From positions 5,245,044-5,309,043 of the forward strand of contig SSNP01000010.1 in the NCBI GenBank assembly GCA_006937955.1: a DNA stretch of 64,000 bases, written 5' to 3'. Origin of the DNA: Pachypanchax playfairii. Lineage: Eukaryota; Chordata; Actinopteri; Cyprinodontiformes; Aplocheilidae. Position 1 is the stretch's first letter. Each line of letters opens with the position of its first letter. The position numbers were made by a program, and so were the translations under genes. Below are positions 37,801 to 49,900 of the stretch, piece by piece. The notes below the pieces were generated by a model. That model was not told the DNA's origin. It ran no database searches and saw only the letters and a list, made by a program, of their open reading frames with translations.

Positions 37801-40800
37801 GCTTGACGCAGACCTGCCGGATTAAAATTCACTGCAGTGCAGGACCACAGAGAAATTTTCATGCAATTGTTGCTGCCTTCATGTCCTTATGCATCTGAAA
37901 TATGTCCAGACCACAAAAGATGTTTTGACAGGAGTGATTTGAAAGGCAAATTAACCATATGTGTTTTCTTTGGAAAGTTTTTGGAAACACAAATGAAAAA
38001 AAAAAAAGCATTTTTACAAGCTGAAGTGATGGTGACTAAAGTTAGGGATTTTTTTTTCTATTCAATCATTTTTATTTTTCTCCAGCAAGTGCATAACCTG
38101 TTTTTATCTTCAATTTGTTCTTTTTTAATGGTTAGCTACTTTTTTGGGAAGTGTGTTCCTTTGATCCCACAACATTATTAGTTTATTGACTGTTTTAAAC
38201 TTGAGAGACAACAAATTATCTGCAAATAATGATATTTTAACATTGCTGAGTCTTTCCTTCAATGCTTGGTCATAAAGTTTAAGCTGCAGATTTCTCTAAA
38301 ACTAAGACAAATTAAATCCATGTTGGCAGTATAAAATCCAGCCTATTGTAATAACACAGCTGCTGAAGTCAGACACACATGTTGACGCCCATGACTCCTT
38401 CCACCCGCTTGAAATATTCTTAAACAATGAATGAACAGTAAAAAGTGACTGACAGCTCTTATTGTTTCTCTTACCTTAGTATTTCTTCTCACCCCTGCTG
38501 ACTTACACCTGCACACAGCATTTGCCGTATTTTCTTTTATATTTTTGTTACGAATCAATCTGCCCTGAGTTCAACAAAAACCTGTGCGGTGTTTGGTTTC
38601 AGAGTCCCAGGACGGGAATTACAAGCCAGACGTTAGCAAGCCCAGGAAGGAGCGGACGGCGTTCACCAAAGAGCAAATCCGAGAACTGGAGGCCGAGTTT
38701 GCCCACCACAACTACCTAACCAGACTACGGCGCTACGAGATTGCCGTCAACCTTGACCTCACTGAAAGACAAGTAGGTTCCTATAAGCTGCTGCTTGTTT
38801 CTCTCCGGGCTTAGACATCACTGAACCCTCCATTAGCACATTAATACCATGTTGAGAAAACAGAAGCGCCTGCAGGACTATGAGAAGGCTTCTCACTCGC
38901 TACTGTGTTTTGGTAACTTTGTTATGAGAGTTATTGTGCTCCAGATGTGGCTACGTCATAGTACCATCATATTCCAGATGTTCAAATCTATTCTTTTAGG
39001 CAGGCCACAGTCACGACAGGGAGACGGGCTGAAGGAAGTGCTGTCTAGCAAGGCACTTCCTCTCTCCCACTACCCCTGCAACTACAAATTGGTCTCCAAG
39101 CGTGGGACGTTCACTACAAAATGCAGGCACATGAAATAAATAACAGGAGACAAATGGAAGTGGGAAGGAAGCTGCACAAAGCTTGTTGTTCTATGACACC
39201 CTTTTGGAAGCCGTAACTCACAACTAATTGACTGTGTGCCAGTAATTTTTGCTGTAAGATTGAATGTTGATGGAACATAAAGAGCAGGTTAGTATTGGAG
39301 AGGATTCCAGAGTATCAGATCTCGGACACAATGCAGTTTGAAGGTAAAACTGGTATGAAAACAAACAAACAGATAAAAAAAACGGGCCATAACATCATCG
39401 TTTTACAACGTTTGCCTCGGAGCATTTTGTGTCAGTATTTAATAAGCAAGATGTTCCTTTGCAATCACTTTCTAACAATTAGAAAGGTGCTCCTAGACGC
39501 AAACTGCCAATTATCTGTCTACACAAGTAACTGATTCTGCAGCTGCTCCGATATATAGATTCATTCTAGTAGCTGTAATCAAATAAGCCTCTGTGGAGTG
39601 AAGGATTGAGGGCCGCGCTGACAAGGTAGGTGCAGACCTCCAAAAGCACTTAAAAATCAGAGACTTTTTCGCAAATGAAATGTTGATTGATTTATAGTTT
39701 GCGTAAGCCAAGAGGGGTGATAACTACAGATTACATGAAGAAGAGCACAAAAACCAAATTAACAAAAACAGTAAAAGTGAAAAACACAAACATCAGATAA
39801 CAGTCTTCGTATTTTAACAGTTTATCTTCATCAGAAAACAGAGTTTTGTTGTAGTTCTGTTCTTTCAGCTGCAGAAAACAACAGAACAAACATGAAATTA
39901 CAGCAAAAATCCAGCCAATAATATTTGTAACACAGATTGCTCCACATATTCCTGAGGCTGCCCCCAAGTGGCAGCAACATGCTATGAACTGTAGCTGTAA
40001 ATAACTAGACCAAAGAAATAAAAACATTAAAAAAATAAGTGCTGTATTTATATTTATTATCAGATCAGTCATTGATGTATGACTTTGTTGAATGAAAGTA
40101 GCTTCCTGGTTAGGACTGAGCATAAAAAGTGTTTGACTTTGTTTTTAGCTTTTAAATCTCTGAATTTTTACCTTTAACCTTTTTGTGCCATATTTGTTGA
40201 CAAGTTGGAAGTAAAAACTGTTTGAATAATAGTTTTTATCCAACTTCTATTTTGTTAAAATCTTCAACTGAAAATTTTCTTTAATTAATTTGAAAAAAGC
40301 GAAGTTTATTATAATTCTTAAGGGATGCGTACATGACCATTTTTATGGGGTGTAATTTCTCCCTTTTCATTCTGAAAGCACCTGATGCATTATAATGTTT
40401 CTAAGTAGTGCTCTGCCTTTGATTCATACAACCCCAATTCTTGAAACATCTGGGCACCTTGAAGCCTGATGGTCAGCCAGAGGTCTGATAGTCTCTCATA
40501 GCAACAGTCTAACTATAAAAGACAACATTATGAGCAGCGTCTCATTCAGATGAACTAGTGCTCTCATTTCATTCAACTCATTATGACTCTTAGTAAATAC
40601 TTTATGCATAACAACTAGCAAAAACAGTAACATCTGAAACATTGCGCAAGCACCATATGAGTTTATAAACTTTGCACATCATTGCATTCTGTTTTTATTT
40701 ACATTTGTGTTTTTATTTATTTATTTTTTTAGAATAGGGTTTGTATTATGAAAGTGCACAAAGTCAAGGGAAAACTCCCTTTCAGTCCGCAGGACCTCCA

Positions 40801-42965
40801 AACTCTAAACTTGAAAGTTGCCCCCAAACCGTTGTCATAAATTTTTCTGTGGCTTCTAAGTGATTTTTTTTCATGGGTTGTGCGTGTCTCAGTTTTGTCT
40901 GGGAAAATATACAGCAAGAGAGAGTGAAGTAAATATTAACAATAAAATAAGTTGGCCAAGAGACTTGTTTTATGCTGCTGGAGCTGTTTGGAGAAATCTG
41001 ATGGATGTTTAACGTGTTTGTAGACGGGAACATTTTAAAAATGGAAAGCATCAGCCTGAAACATCTGAAATGTTTAGAGTTTGAATTCTGATGGGAGTTG
41101 GTTAAAAAGTTAATACTGAATCAAATCTCTGAGCTACAAGTAGAAACTTTAACTAATCTTAATATTCATTATTTATATAAATAACTATAAATCATTGATA
41201 AGTTCAATCAAACTAAAATCTACTGTTAATATTTAGCCACATTTACAGTTTAATTTAAATATCTTTCTCCTTAACCAAGTTCAATCAGACTTTTTATCAA
41301 CAATAGAGTTTTTGGGAGGAACTCGGTTGTTAAAATTAACTGAGCAGCCCATTAATAGTCAATAGATTTGTGAGGAAGTAAATGAACCCTCTAGAAAAGC
41401 ACTTCTGCAACATTTGCAGATGTCTGAGGTTTTAGTGAGACGTGTTACTGACACCACGGCTTAATGATCACAACAAGTTGCTGAAGATCTCCTCCTTCAG
41501 TTTTTGGAAAAAGCCCTGAGGCTTATAGAGAATTTGCAGTGGCGCTCGGCACGGTGGATACTTCTCATGTTCAAGACAAATGTTTGTGCTGTCCATTAAC
41601 TTCCTGACCATGTGACCACTTGGTCCCCTAGGAATAACACTCCCTAAAAATAAACCCACCTCACCCTGCATGACAGGAGCCAGCTCACCCCCCCTTCATG
41701 TGTTGACCCTCTGGAAGCCGCTGCTGCTCCTTGACGTGTAAACTGTTTTAAGCAACAGCTTAATCATCAGTCTGAGAGACTTAAATTTGATAGAGGCTGT
41801 TGAGTCAGGGAAAACAGGTAGACGCCAAGTGGCAGATGGAGCAACACATTCACACATAACTGCTGCTGCAGCTTGTAGTTTACTCCACACCAGAGAGGCC
41901 TAATAGGATTTTTTGGGGTTGTTTACCTTCACTTTATTGTGTGTTGTGTTTATGAACTGTCAGTATCTCTCCTGCAGCAGACAGCTGTCAAGTTTCTCAC
42001 CAGAAAACTTGTGTTGCTATTAGGGATGTCCAGATCTGATCATGTGATCAGGACTCAGATATATATAAAGTCCAAAAGTGAAGAATTTATATTACTTGCA
42101 TGTTCAAGTTACCTCACAGTATTCTGTTTGTTAACAGAGAAGTTAAAAGAGAGTGAATTAAATAAAAAAAGAACATCCAGGATCCATCCTTTTATAATTC
42201 TCTTTTAATGTATTATAGAAGTATCGGATCGGGACTCAGTATCGGTAGATGCTCAAAATCAAATGACTTGGACTCAAGGGTAAAATAACCAGTTTGGTTT
42301 TGGCCTTTGTGTGAGCTGTGGGAGCATAAACCCCTTCAGTTGATCAGCTGTAGCCACCTGGTTTCTCCGGATATTCTTTAATCTCCAAAAATTAAATATA
42401 TAAACAATGATTTGATTTTTTTTTTTCCACGGTTGATTTGCATCAGATTGTAACAAGCAGCTTTTGTGCACACAATTAATCCTTGCATCAAATACTGTTT
42501 TCAGCAATAAAAATAAAATAAAAATAATATTTATGTAAAAAATTGTCTCAAACGAATCTTTAACTCATAAACCTTCAAGCCTTTGCTTAAACTGCTTAAA
42601 ATATTATATGTTTTTTTAGATATCAGAAATTCAGAAGTCGCTGTTAGCTGGATTCTCGTTATTCCATCCACGATTCCTTCCTGATTCTGCAAACTGACAT
42701 CTCTCTGACTGCCGTCTTTAAGTTTTCCGTCTGTTTCACCCCACAGGTGAAGGTGTGGTTCCAGAACCGGAGAATGAAGTGGAAAAGAGTGAAAGGGGGT
42801 CAGCAGGGAGCAGCAGCTCGAGAGAAGGAACTGGTGAATGTCAAAAAAGGAACATTACTACCATCAGAGTTCTCTGGCATTGCAGCGCTTCATCATTCTA
42901 CGGACTCCTTAGCCAACGAGGACAGTCATGACAGCGATCAGAGCTCTGAGCATGCTCATTTATGA
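34342..42965 (+). CDS. meox2: meox2, mesenchyme homeobox 2, complete (3 coding exons, 312 aa)
   Basis: Joined exons 34342-34891, 38603-38772 and 42747-42965 give 312 residues plus TGA. Mesenchyme homeobox 2 (Gax) is a nuclear homeodomain transcription factor of somite, limb muscle, sclerotome and vascular cells. The protein starts MDHTLFGCLRSPHAPAQALH, diagnostic of MEOX2. It has a Ser-rich run at about 44-53 and a His/Gln-rich segment at about 74-93, shorter than the mammalian poly-His run. The linker LSPAEAEKR precedes the homeodomain at 197-256. Helix 3 reads VKVWFQNRRMKWKR, with Trp48 and Asn51 at residues 244 and 247. The tail ANEDSHDSDQSSEHAHL matches the family end. Human MEOX2 is slightly shorter (about 304 residues). 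All splice sites are GT-AG and phases agree. Confidence 0.97.
34892..38602 (+). other. meox2: meox2 intron 1
   Basis: A 3.7-kb GT-AG intron. Mostly AT-rich unique sequence. A GC-balanced patch at about 37210-37340 and another at 35040-35400 might be regulatory. No nested gene, repeat end or RNA gene was recognised. Short open frames on both strands show no family. Confidence 0.85.
38603..38772 (+). CDS. meox2: meox2 coding exon 2 (homeodomain helices 1 and 2)
   Basis: Encodes residues 184-240, from the linker through KPRKERTAFTKEQIRELEAE to LDLTERQ. This covers the N-terminal arm, helices 1 and 2 and the turn of the homeodomain. The acceptor is tttcag at 38597-38602 and the donor is CAA|GTAGGT at 38773. 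The break between homeodomain positions 44 and 45 is a classic intron site for this class and places helix 3 on the next exon. Confidence 0.97.
38773..42746 (+). other. meox2: meox2 intron 2
   Basis: A 4.0-kb GT-AG intron. Bases 38820-39140 are GC-balanced and complex and may hold a regulatory element. Bases 40335-40640 form a diverged copy of a segment also seen at 45605-45965. A minus-strand open frame of 130 codons at 39731-40123 is hydrophobic and probably chance. The 3' part, 41000-42740, is AT-rich with nothing recognised. Confidence 0.85.
40335..40640 (+). repeat. Diverged repeat, copy A
   Basis: Shares ordered blocks with 45605-45965: a TGATGGT block preceded by GCACCT, then CTCATTCAGAT and TCTCATTTCAT, and then TCAACTCAT-TGAC with a following AAATA-TTT. 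Spacing is similar in the two copies. No end structure or coding sequence is evident, so the type of element is unknown. Confidence 0.45.
42747..42965 (+). CDS. meox2: meox2 coding exon 3 (homeodomain helix 3 and C-terminus)
   Basis: Begins at the first codon of VKVWFQNRRMKWKR, the DNA-recognition helix, and ends with the family-specific C-terminal tail and TGA at 42963-42965. The acceptor is ccccacag at 42739-42746. The segment GGQQGAAAREKELVNVKKGT is essentially identical to other vertebrate MEOX2 proteins as I know them; the short stretch after LLPSEFSG is more variable. Confidence 0.97.
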   Translation: MKVWFQNRRMKWKRVKGGQQGAAAREKELVNVKKGTLLPSEFSGIAALHHSTDSLANEDSHDSDQSSEHAHL

Positions 42966-43770
42966 TGCACACACACACACACACCTGCCTAATCTGTGGC
43001 CCTGCCTCTGCCTCAGGACCATCCTCAGAAAGACTGCTGTCTGATGATTTACCATCGTCATACAACGATGCTAAATAAGTGTAGAAATACAGAAGAATGA
43101 CGTGTATTAGAAATGTAAATGTCAAGAACTGAGCACACGAGTTCTGTATGTTCAAGTTTTCTTAAAAAGTGCCTAAAAAGTGTAAATTCTAATTATAAAA
43201 GCTGTAAACTTGGTATAAAAGTAGCTGAATTCAGCAGAAAATGTTGGAATTAGTAGAAAATCATATTATTTGAGCTGTTAACATTCCGTGTGTGTCTTTG
43301 GAGAAGCAGGCTAAAGCTTCAATTTGCACTGTTGAACATACAGTCTGCACCTGGGTTAGTTTCTACTGTATAACATGTAAATTACAGTGTAATTGAGTTA
43401 TTAATTCAATCAAGTGCCAGGAAATCTAATTTGCTTTGAAAATATGAGCAATCTGTAAATAATTTTCAGTTTTGTCTTATTTGAACATTAATACTATACT
43501 AAGACTGTCCAGCTCTGGTAATGCTCTTAAACTGACACTTTTCTGCCTGGAGATGATATTTTTACAAAAAGATTTATGGCCCGATGAATAGATTTTAAAA
43601 ATTCTTTTCAGAGACGGCTGTAAATTGAAATAAAAGTTAACCAGTGGAAAATGTAATTCCTTATGAGGAACTTTTCTTCCCCCCATTTATGCAGCTATCC
43701 ATCCATGTGAATCAGAGGTGATGAATGCATATTCCACAGCATGAGGCTGAAATAAATTAAACATTGCACA
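42966..43770 (+). other. meox2: meox2 3' UTR, probable, with polyadenylation signals
   Basis: After the stop comes a short (CA)n run (about 42967-42984), then AT-rich sequence without coding frames. AATAAA hexamers lie at 43629-43634 and 43751-43756; the second is more typical in context, followed by a GT-rich stretch near 43771-43800. This suggests a 3' UTR of about 0.7-0.8 kb. Transcript ends are not shown by the sequence. Confidence 0.45.
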
Positions 43771-44165
43771 GAGTGTGGAAAGCTGGTGATGTGGGCATAT
43801 GTTAAATTCACCTTCGCCTGGAGGCAGGACCAGGACTCCCGCCAAGACACAAGAAAACCCACAAAGGATCAGATCCAGTTTCCAAATCCATTTGAAAATA
43901 ATTTTGTCTTGCTCTCATCTTTCACCACATTGTGATTGTGCATTCTAATTTGTTTTAGAAGCACCTCACGTAGCATTTGAGGTTTATAATACTCCTGAAT
44001 TGGATCTTTTTTTTCTCTTACGGTGCAGTTCCATGTAGAGTCATCAAGCAAACATCCTTCTCCTCTGTTTGATGTAAATCTCAGTCTTGTTGCACAACTT
44101 TTTCTAACTATCAGCTGCTCATTAAAAGAACAGTAATTAGTTCTATTTAAGATCAGTGACTGCAT

Positions 44166-44420
44166 GGTAGCGGTCACTTCATACCAATGATGGCCTGCAG
44201 TAAAAGGGTTGCAGGCTCATTTGCCAATTTGGGCCTTTCTGTGTGAGTTTTGCATGTTCTCTTCATGCATGTGCCCCCCACAGCTCCAAATCAAGGATAT
44301 TGGATGAATGGGTGTACATGTGCACGGTGTGGCTCTGTGATGGACTGATCTCTGGTGCAGCTGGTCACAACCTGCACCAGGATTAAGCAGGTATAGAAAG
44401 ATAAATAGATGGATAGATTT
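44166..44420 (+). repeat. Degenerate SINE-like dispersed repeat
   Basis: Contains GGGCCTTTCTGTGTGAGTTT (44230-44249), TTGCATGTTCTC, TGTGATGGACTGATCTCTGG and GGATTAAGCAGGTATAGAAAG, ending in a GATGGATAGAT tail. Each is a close variant of successive blocks of a very common fish repeat whose intact copies have a tRNA-like head and a TGGATGGA tail. The head at 44166-44220 is heavily decayed and is not a tRNA gene. Confidence 0.7.
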
Positions 44421-45604
44421 AGGATGGTTAGAAGAGAAATGACTGTATATTTATTCTTCCATAACTCACCAAGAAATGCAGAATGTTGAAAAGAATGACA
44501 GATGAAAAATGTATGCAACAGACAAGAAGGCTAAAATCTCTCAGTTATTAGATGTTTGAGTCTTGGATATTATAAAATGTTTCTTTTGTCAGACATTTAT
44601 TTGATTTCCTTCTGATTAGGTTTATTATAGGTAAATCTATGGGCATCACATGATGCAGCAGTGCAGGGTATTTAATGATAAACAGGAAACAGTTTGAGTA
44701 AATATAAATAGAGCATACAATATGTCTTTTTTCAGCAATAATCAATACACTGATTTTAATTGTCCAATGAAAATGCCTGAAAATAATTGGAACTATATTA
44801 GCAGTAAATAATCAGCACTCTGGGGAATTTATTGCATATTATTTCTTGTGAAATTCCTTAAGAGTCCCAACTGCTACTGGCTTTTTTTTAGCATTTCCAA
44901 TCCACGATGATCATCACATGCAGTCGTGTAGCTTGAGTCACCTGCCCGTCATCTCTAAAAACTAATAACTGGTTTAAATAAAGCACCAATAGACCAATTC
45001 TTCACACCCTGATGTCAAGCAGCTGAAAGAATCTGTCAGAAGACAAAATTCTACCCATTTTAGGTCAGTATATGTTTTCTAATACAACTTCTCCAGACAC
45101 CACGTGTTTGATCTGCTGTAGCAGGAGCCATGAGAAGTTACAATCAGTGAATTAACCAAGTCGTTTTCTTCTGTTCATTTCTGTTAGAATTAAAATGTGT
45201 ATTAGTTAATATATAGAACTATGCAAAGAAGCAAAAACAACCATTATAAAGACACAAAGTAATTCAGTGTGTGGTCGGATTGTGCAGTTATGAGTCTGTT
45301 CTGCTTAAACATGTTCCGGTTGCGGCCTTGAGAAGGTTTTTTAAAATTTTCTGGAGCATCTGTACTTTTCAAAAACTCCCTTTATGCTGCAAAACACAGA
45401 GTCATCCTTCTGAAAGGAAAAAGGATGATTTTATCTCACATCTTCTCACTGCGGCAGCAAATTTTAAAGAGATACTTGAATATTTCTATTAATTATTATT
45501 CAGCCTTTGTAGATGTAGCGTATGTTAAAACATACTTTAATTTTAATTCCCAATCCTGATAATTAAGTGATATTTTTTTAAATACATGATATATCTTGGT
45601 AGAA

Positions 45605-45965
45605 ACATCATAACCTTTTCATAACCTGTGGGAGAATTTCTAAGCTTGAATTTTATATTGCTTTATTAAATTTTACATGCCACAGAAAAGAGGATGCATG
45701 ACTCAAGGTTGGACTGGGTAAATAAATATTTCTGTCTCCACTTCGTGGCCTTGAGAAGCACCTGGAGGTCTTTTATGGCCTGATGGTTTCTCACACACAG
45801 ACTTCGGATAACGACCTTGCAGGTCAGACCCTCATTCAGATCAACTTGTTCTCATTTCATGCATGAAATTATACTAAACCTTTTCCTTTTCAACTCATTT
45901 TGACGCTTGTCAAATATTTTTTCCAGAACAAACCTCATAATTAGTCACATTTTGGTAACAACTTA
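45605..45965 (+). repeat. Diverged repeat, copy B
   Basis: Partner of the segment at 40335-40640, with the same ordered blocks (GCACCT, CCTGATGGT, CTCATTCAGATCAACT, TCTCATTTCATGCA, TCAACTCATTTTGACGCTTG). The two copies lie in the same orientation about 5.3 kb apart on either side of meox2 exon 3. Either an old segmental duplication or two insertions of one unknown element would explain it. Confidence 0.45.
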
Positions 45966-46134
45966 TTGTACTTTTAAGGGTTTGTTTTTAAATCTGATGC
46001 AAAGGCATGCCACAAATAATCAATAACATTTTTAGGGTCTCTTAATTACTGTAGAAAAGCATTCTGTGTGTAGATATCCGCAAAACACATCAGTTACATT
46101 TTGTGTTCTTGCATGTTAAAAACAGCTCTATCTC

Positions 46135-46315
46135 AGTGATGAAGATTCCTTGAAAAATTCCTGGATCCAGACGGTGACCTGGACCACTCCCAAAATCTAA
46201 TCACTTGTTCCTAAGACCATTTCATGAAAATGTCCATCATAACTTTTTTCATTATCTTGAGAACACACAAACATTTGGTGAAAAGCTGCTTGAAGGTGAT
46301 TTTTTTGGGTTCATG
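46135..46315 (+). repeat. LINE-type 3' fragment
   Basis: Contains AAAATTCCTGGATCCAGACG (46154-46173), ACCACTCCCAAAATCTAATC, CTTGTTCCT and CATAACTTTTTTCATTATCTTG. Together these follow the order of a dispersed fish LINE-type 3' region in which an ATCACTTGTTCCTTGG block is followed by TTCATAACTTTTTGAGTTATC. Truncated and non-coding; family name not assigned. Confidence 0.5.
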
Positions 46316-46489
46316 TTATATGTTTATTTGTGATCATATGGGCCAATAACAATGTAACATTACAGTAGATAGACCTGCATAAATAAAACGCCAGTAATAA
46401 GAGAACACAGTCTGAGTAAATGATTGAAATAATTCAGTTTTAGATGCCAAATATTTCCATGAAACTCCAAATACAAACAGGATGCAGCT

Positions 46490-46831
46490 TCATCCGGTAA
46501 CTCTCGCGAGATAAAGTGATAAACAATGTGATTCAGTTGAGATCCACCATGGCCAAAGGTGAAAAAAAACTCTTAAAAACGGTGGATTAAAGTGTGAATA
46601 GAGACAGTCACGAAGCCTGTGGCTGATTTAAACCGTCTCGGTTTTCCGCCTGACGGAACTTTGTTCCTCAGCTGCCACGCGCCTCGTGACGTAGTTGACC
46701 TACTTTTCCAACTAAAATTCGGGGCTTTTATATTGAAAAGAACAGTTGCTTTAGAACCAACGAGCTTTACCATCGCGAGCAGAGAACACCTGCACAGGTA
46801 ACTAAGTTTTGCAGCGACAGAGGAACCGACC
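46490..46831 (+). promoter_or_regulatory. agmo: agmo promoter and 5' leader region, CpG-rich
   Basis: CpG density rises sharply here compared with the surrounding kilobases and stays high into exon 1, like a small CpG-island promoter. It contains a perfect TCTCGCGAGA palindrome at 46502-46511, a known core-promoter motif of TATA-less vertebrate genes, and CGTGACGTAG (46685-46694) with a CRE-like TGACGT core. No TATA box is seen. The start site is probably between about 46510 and 46800, but its position is inferred. Confidence 0.5.
46549..46590 (+). other. Short upstream ORF in strong Kozak context before agmo
   Basis: ATG at 46549 in the context CCACCATGG, close to an ideal initiation site, opens a 13-codon frame (M A K G E K K L L K T V D) that stops at 46588-46590. 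If transcription begins near the TCTCGCGAGA motif it would precede the agmo ATG by 283 bases and could reduce main-frame translation. If transcription starts later, it is irrelevant. Confidence 0.35.
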
Positions 46832-46951
46832 ATGGCAGTGGCAGTAGAGTCCGGTTCGGTGTCCAGGGGTCTCCGGTCCTTGTTTTTCATGCTCACGCCG
46901 AACGAGTCGTCTTTTCAGAGGGTTGAAGAAGTTCCTCAGTACGTGCAACAG
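46832..46951 (+). CDS. agmo: agmo coding exon 1 (residues 1-40)
   Basis: ATG at 46832 lies in the good context GACCATGGC and opens the sequence that aligns with the human N-terminus, two residues shorter. The exon ends with CAG|GTGGGT (donor at 46952), phase 0. Residues EEVPQYVQQ continue directly into ATPFF on exon 2, as in the human protein (EEVPDYVKK-ATPFF). Confidence 0.92.
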
Positions 46952-49900
46952 GTGGGTGTTTCCTTCTCTTTCCACCTCGGACTTCAGGAACCACGGCCCA
47001 GTTTTTACGCTTCTTTGCGGTTTACATATAAATTATCCGAACAAATAATAAAAACAGATATTTACAAGTTGTGTCATTAATTCACGCTTTAGGCATTAAG
47101 TGTAAAATAAATCTTGCAAACAAAAAATCTAATCTACACGGTCTTTTCAAAATAAAACTTGAATTTTAGGGAGTTTTGCTTGAAAATATTGAATATGAAC
47201 GTTGATGATTTTCTCCAGCATGAAGTATTTAAATTTATTTAGTTTGATAAGTATACTTATTCTCTCTAATGAGCTAAAGAGAAGATACACACACGTATGA
47301 ATATGTTGGAGTCTCAGCCTAAAACAACCTCATTTCAATATTCTTGACTTGAATTTTTTTTTTTTTTTCAGAAAAATAAAATACTTTCTGGTCAGTTTTA
47401 CATAATATTTTTATTTATTCAGAGAATTGTTTTGTATTTTGAGAAGAAAACAAATTAAGCAGAAGAAAGTAACTTTTTTCATTGAAATGACTCTAAAGGT
47501 ATTTCAGTAGTAACATGTATACCTGGTATAAACAAAACAACAACAAAAAAGGCTGTGTAATTACTTGCTAAATTCCCAATTGATATAAAGATTATTTTTT
47601 TTCTATTTTTTGATTTCGTGATTCTCCAGGTTTCGGTTTTATTTGCTTGTTGCACACGTAGCAGGTTTAACAGTGTTTGTTATGAGGTTTTAATGGGCAC
47701 TTCAGGAGAGGAGACCAATTACCTCCACAGCAGGCGTCCTTATGATCCACTGCAAACAGGATTAAAAAAAACTGTTGTTGCTGCAGTGTTTGATGGTGAT
47801 AAAAGTTTGCATGGGTGTGCCTGACCTGTTGATTGACTTTACACTGTTTACAGTGAAATGTCATTAACATTTGCTCACTGTTGCTCTGTGATCTCACCAG
47901 ACCAAATTAATTAGAAACAAAACACAATCGTCTAATGTGGGAGTTGTTAGGAATTATGGGTTTATTGGTCGTCGCCAGGTTTTTCAGCTACTCAGTGATT
48001 TAAAAGCAAACACAATAATTCTCAGACTGCAGTGATAAAAGTGTATTGTCAGCCTACATGCTTTTAGCCAACATCAGTCATCCGTGACCTTATAAAAGGG
48101 CTGTTTGTGAAAAAGCAAACATCTGGTTCACAAATGTTACGTTGCATGTAAGGTTGAATTCAGAAAAAAATAAGATACAATTATTAGAAACCACAACAAA
48201 CAGTTGTGTTAAATATACTGCTGGATTAAATAGTCTTTCCAGTGATTTTTGGTTTATATATTAAGAAGACAAAAACACAGGAAAGGACATTTTGATTGCA
48301 CACAAGATCAGAAAAAAAATATCTCCAATTATCTCACAGAAGAAAAGAAAAACATTTATATAAAAGAGAAAAAAAAACTGAACAATGAATGAAAAGGTCT
48401 GAGGTGTTTATATTTTTGTTGAGAGTCAGTTTACAGTGCTGAAAACTTTTGCGCAAAATTGTCTGGGATTGACAGCCACTGAGGTAAAACTATCTGCTGG
48501 AGAATGAAGAGGAAAAAGGAGGGAACGCTTTAGGCTGGTGTCCAGAATTATAATCTCTCTCTCAGCAGGTTTGCAGGAGGTCTCTGGCTCTGCAAACCCA
48601 TTTGTTAGCTGCAGCTCTGCAGTTTGTTGCCAGATGTTGGACTGTTGCGTGTGATCGCAGGTCCCTGGTGGGGCTCACACCTCTCACACACCTGCATGTT
48701 GGAGTGGAATCATTCACAAGGGGATATGAGCACACACACATGCATACACATGCTCACTTCCATGAATATACGCTGCTGTGAAAGTATTTGCTCCCGCCAT
48801 GTTTCTTCAACGTTTTTCTTTTTTTTGTCACACTTAATTTTTTAGAGCTGCAAACAGATTTTAATATAAGACAAATAAAACATGCAGTCAAACAATGATT
48901 TAATTTTTTTAAAGAATAAAATCAAACCAACCTCAACCTGTGTGAAAAGTGATTCCACCCCAATTCAAACATAATAATTGTTCGTTCCACCTTTAGTGTT
49001 AAAAACTGCAATCAGGTGTGTGTGATAACTGGCAGTGAGTTGTTCATATCACAACCATGTGGGAAGGTTCTGAGCATGAACTATTCTTTTTAGTGTCACA
49101 TCACAGCATCTCAATGAGATTTAAGTCCAGACTTTAACGAGGCCGCTCCAGAACCATTTTTATTTATTTTGTAATTACTGACCTGCTGCATGACCCAAGT
49201 GGTAGAGATCAGAATTCATAGTTCCATCAGTTACAGCTGGTAATCCAGGCCCTGAAGCAGCAAACCAGTCCCAGACCATCACACTCCCACCACCATGTTT
49301 GACCATCTGTATGATGTTCTTTTTTCTGAAATACAGTGTTGTTTTATATCAGATGTAACACAACACAAACCTTCCAAAAAGTCCCGCTTTTTTTCTTGTG
49401 AGTTAACTGATTTTTTTTTTCAATAGTTTTGGAGATCAAGATCTGTTTTTGGCAAATGTGAGACGAGCTTCTGTGTTTCTTTTGGTCATGGAGGTCATTT
49501 TTACCCAGTTTGTCTTTCTTATTGTTGAATCCTGAACACTGATCTTAACTTTTAGCAGATGAGGCCTGCAGAGCTTTAGATGTTGATCTGGGTTCTGTTG
49601 TAACTTGGTGGTTGATGAGTTCCTGCAGTAACTTGGTATGTCACACCTGGGAAGGTTCATCACTGTTCCATGTTTTCTTTATTTGTGAAAAATGGTTCTC
49701 ACTGTGATTTGATAGAGACCCAAAACCTTCAAATGGTTTTAAACACTTTCCAGACTGATAGATGTCAATGGTTTTGTTTTTCATCTGTTCATAAATTGGG
49801 GACAAATAATTTTGTATAACCTTTTACCTTGAGCTCATCATTAGAAAGCTACATATTTTTAAACTCAAATGATTTTTTTTTATATAAAAATTGGTTTGCT

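Larger units (their letters stand above)
43771..46490. other. Intergenic region between meox2 and agmo
   Basis: About 2.7 kb without a supported gene. It contains a degraded SINE-like copy (44166-44420), the second copy of a diverged repeat (45605-45965) and a LINE-type fragment (46135-46315). The rest is AT-rich unique sequence in which I see nothing. Confidence 0.7.

Noticed and set aside
38584..38814. Stand-alone 76-codon homeobox ORF
   Set aside because: It is meox2 exon 2 with read-through into both flanking introns; the real exon is bounded by AG at 38601-38602 and GT at 38773.
46619..46801. 60-codon + strand frame upstream of the agmo ATG
   Set aside because: It begins with GTG, not ATG, and lies in the presumed leader; no homology is evident.
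46573..46896. 107-codon minus-strand frame overlapping the agmo start
   Set aside because: It is antisense to the CpG-rich leader and exon 1, with no domain; openness follows from composition.
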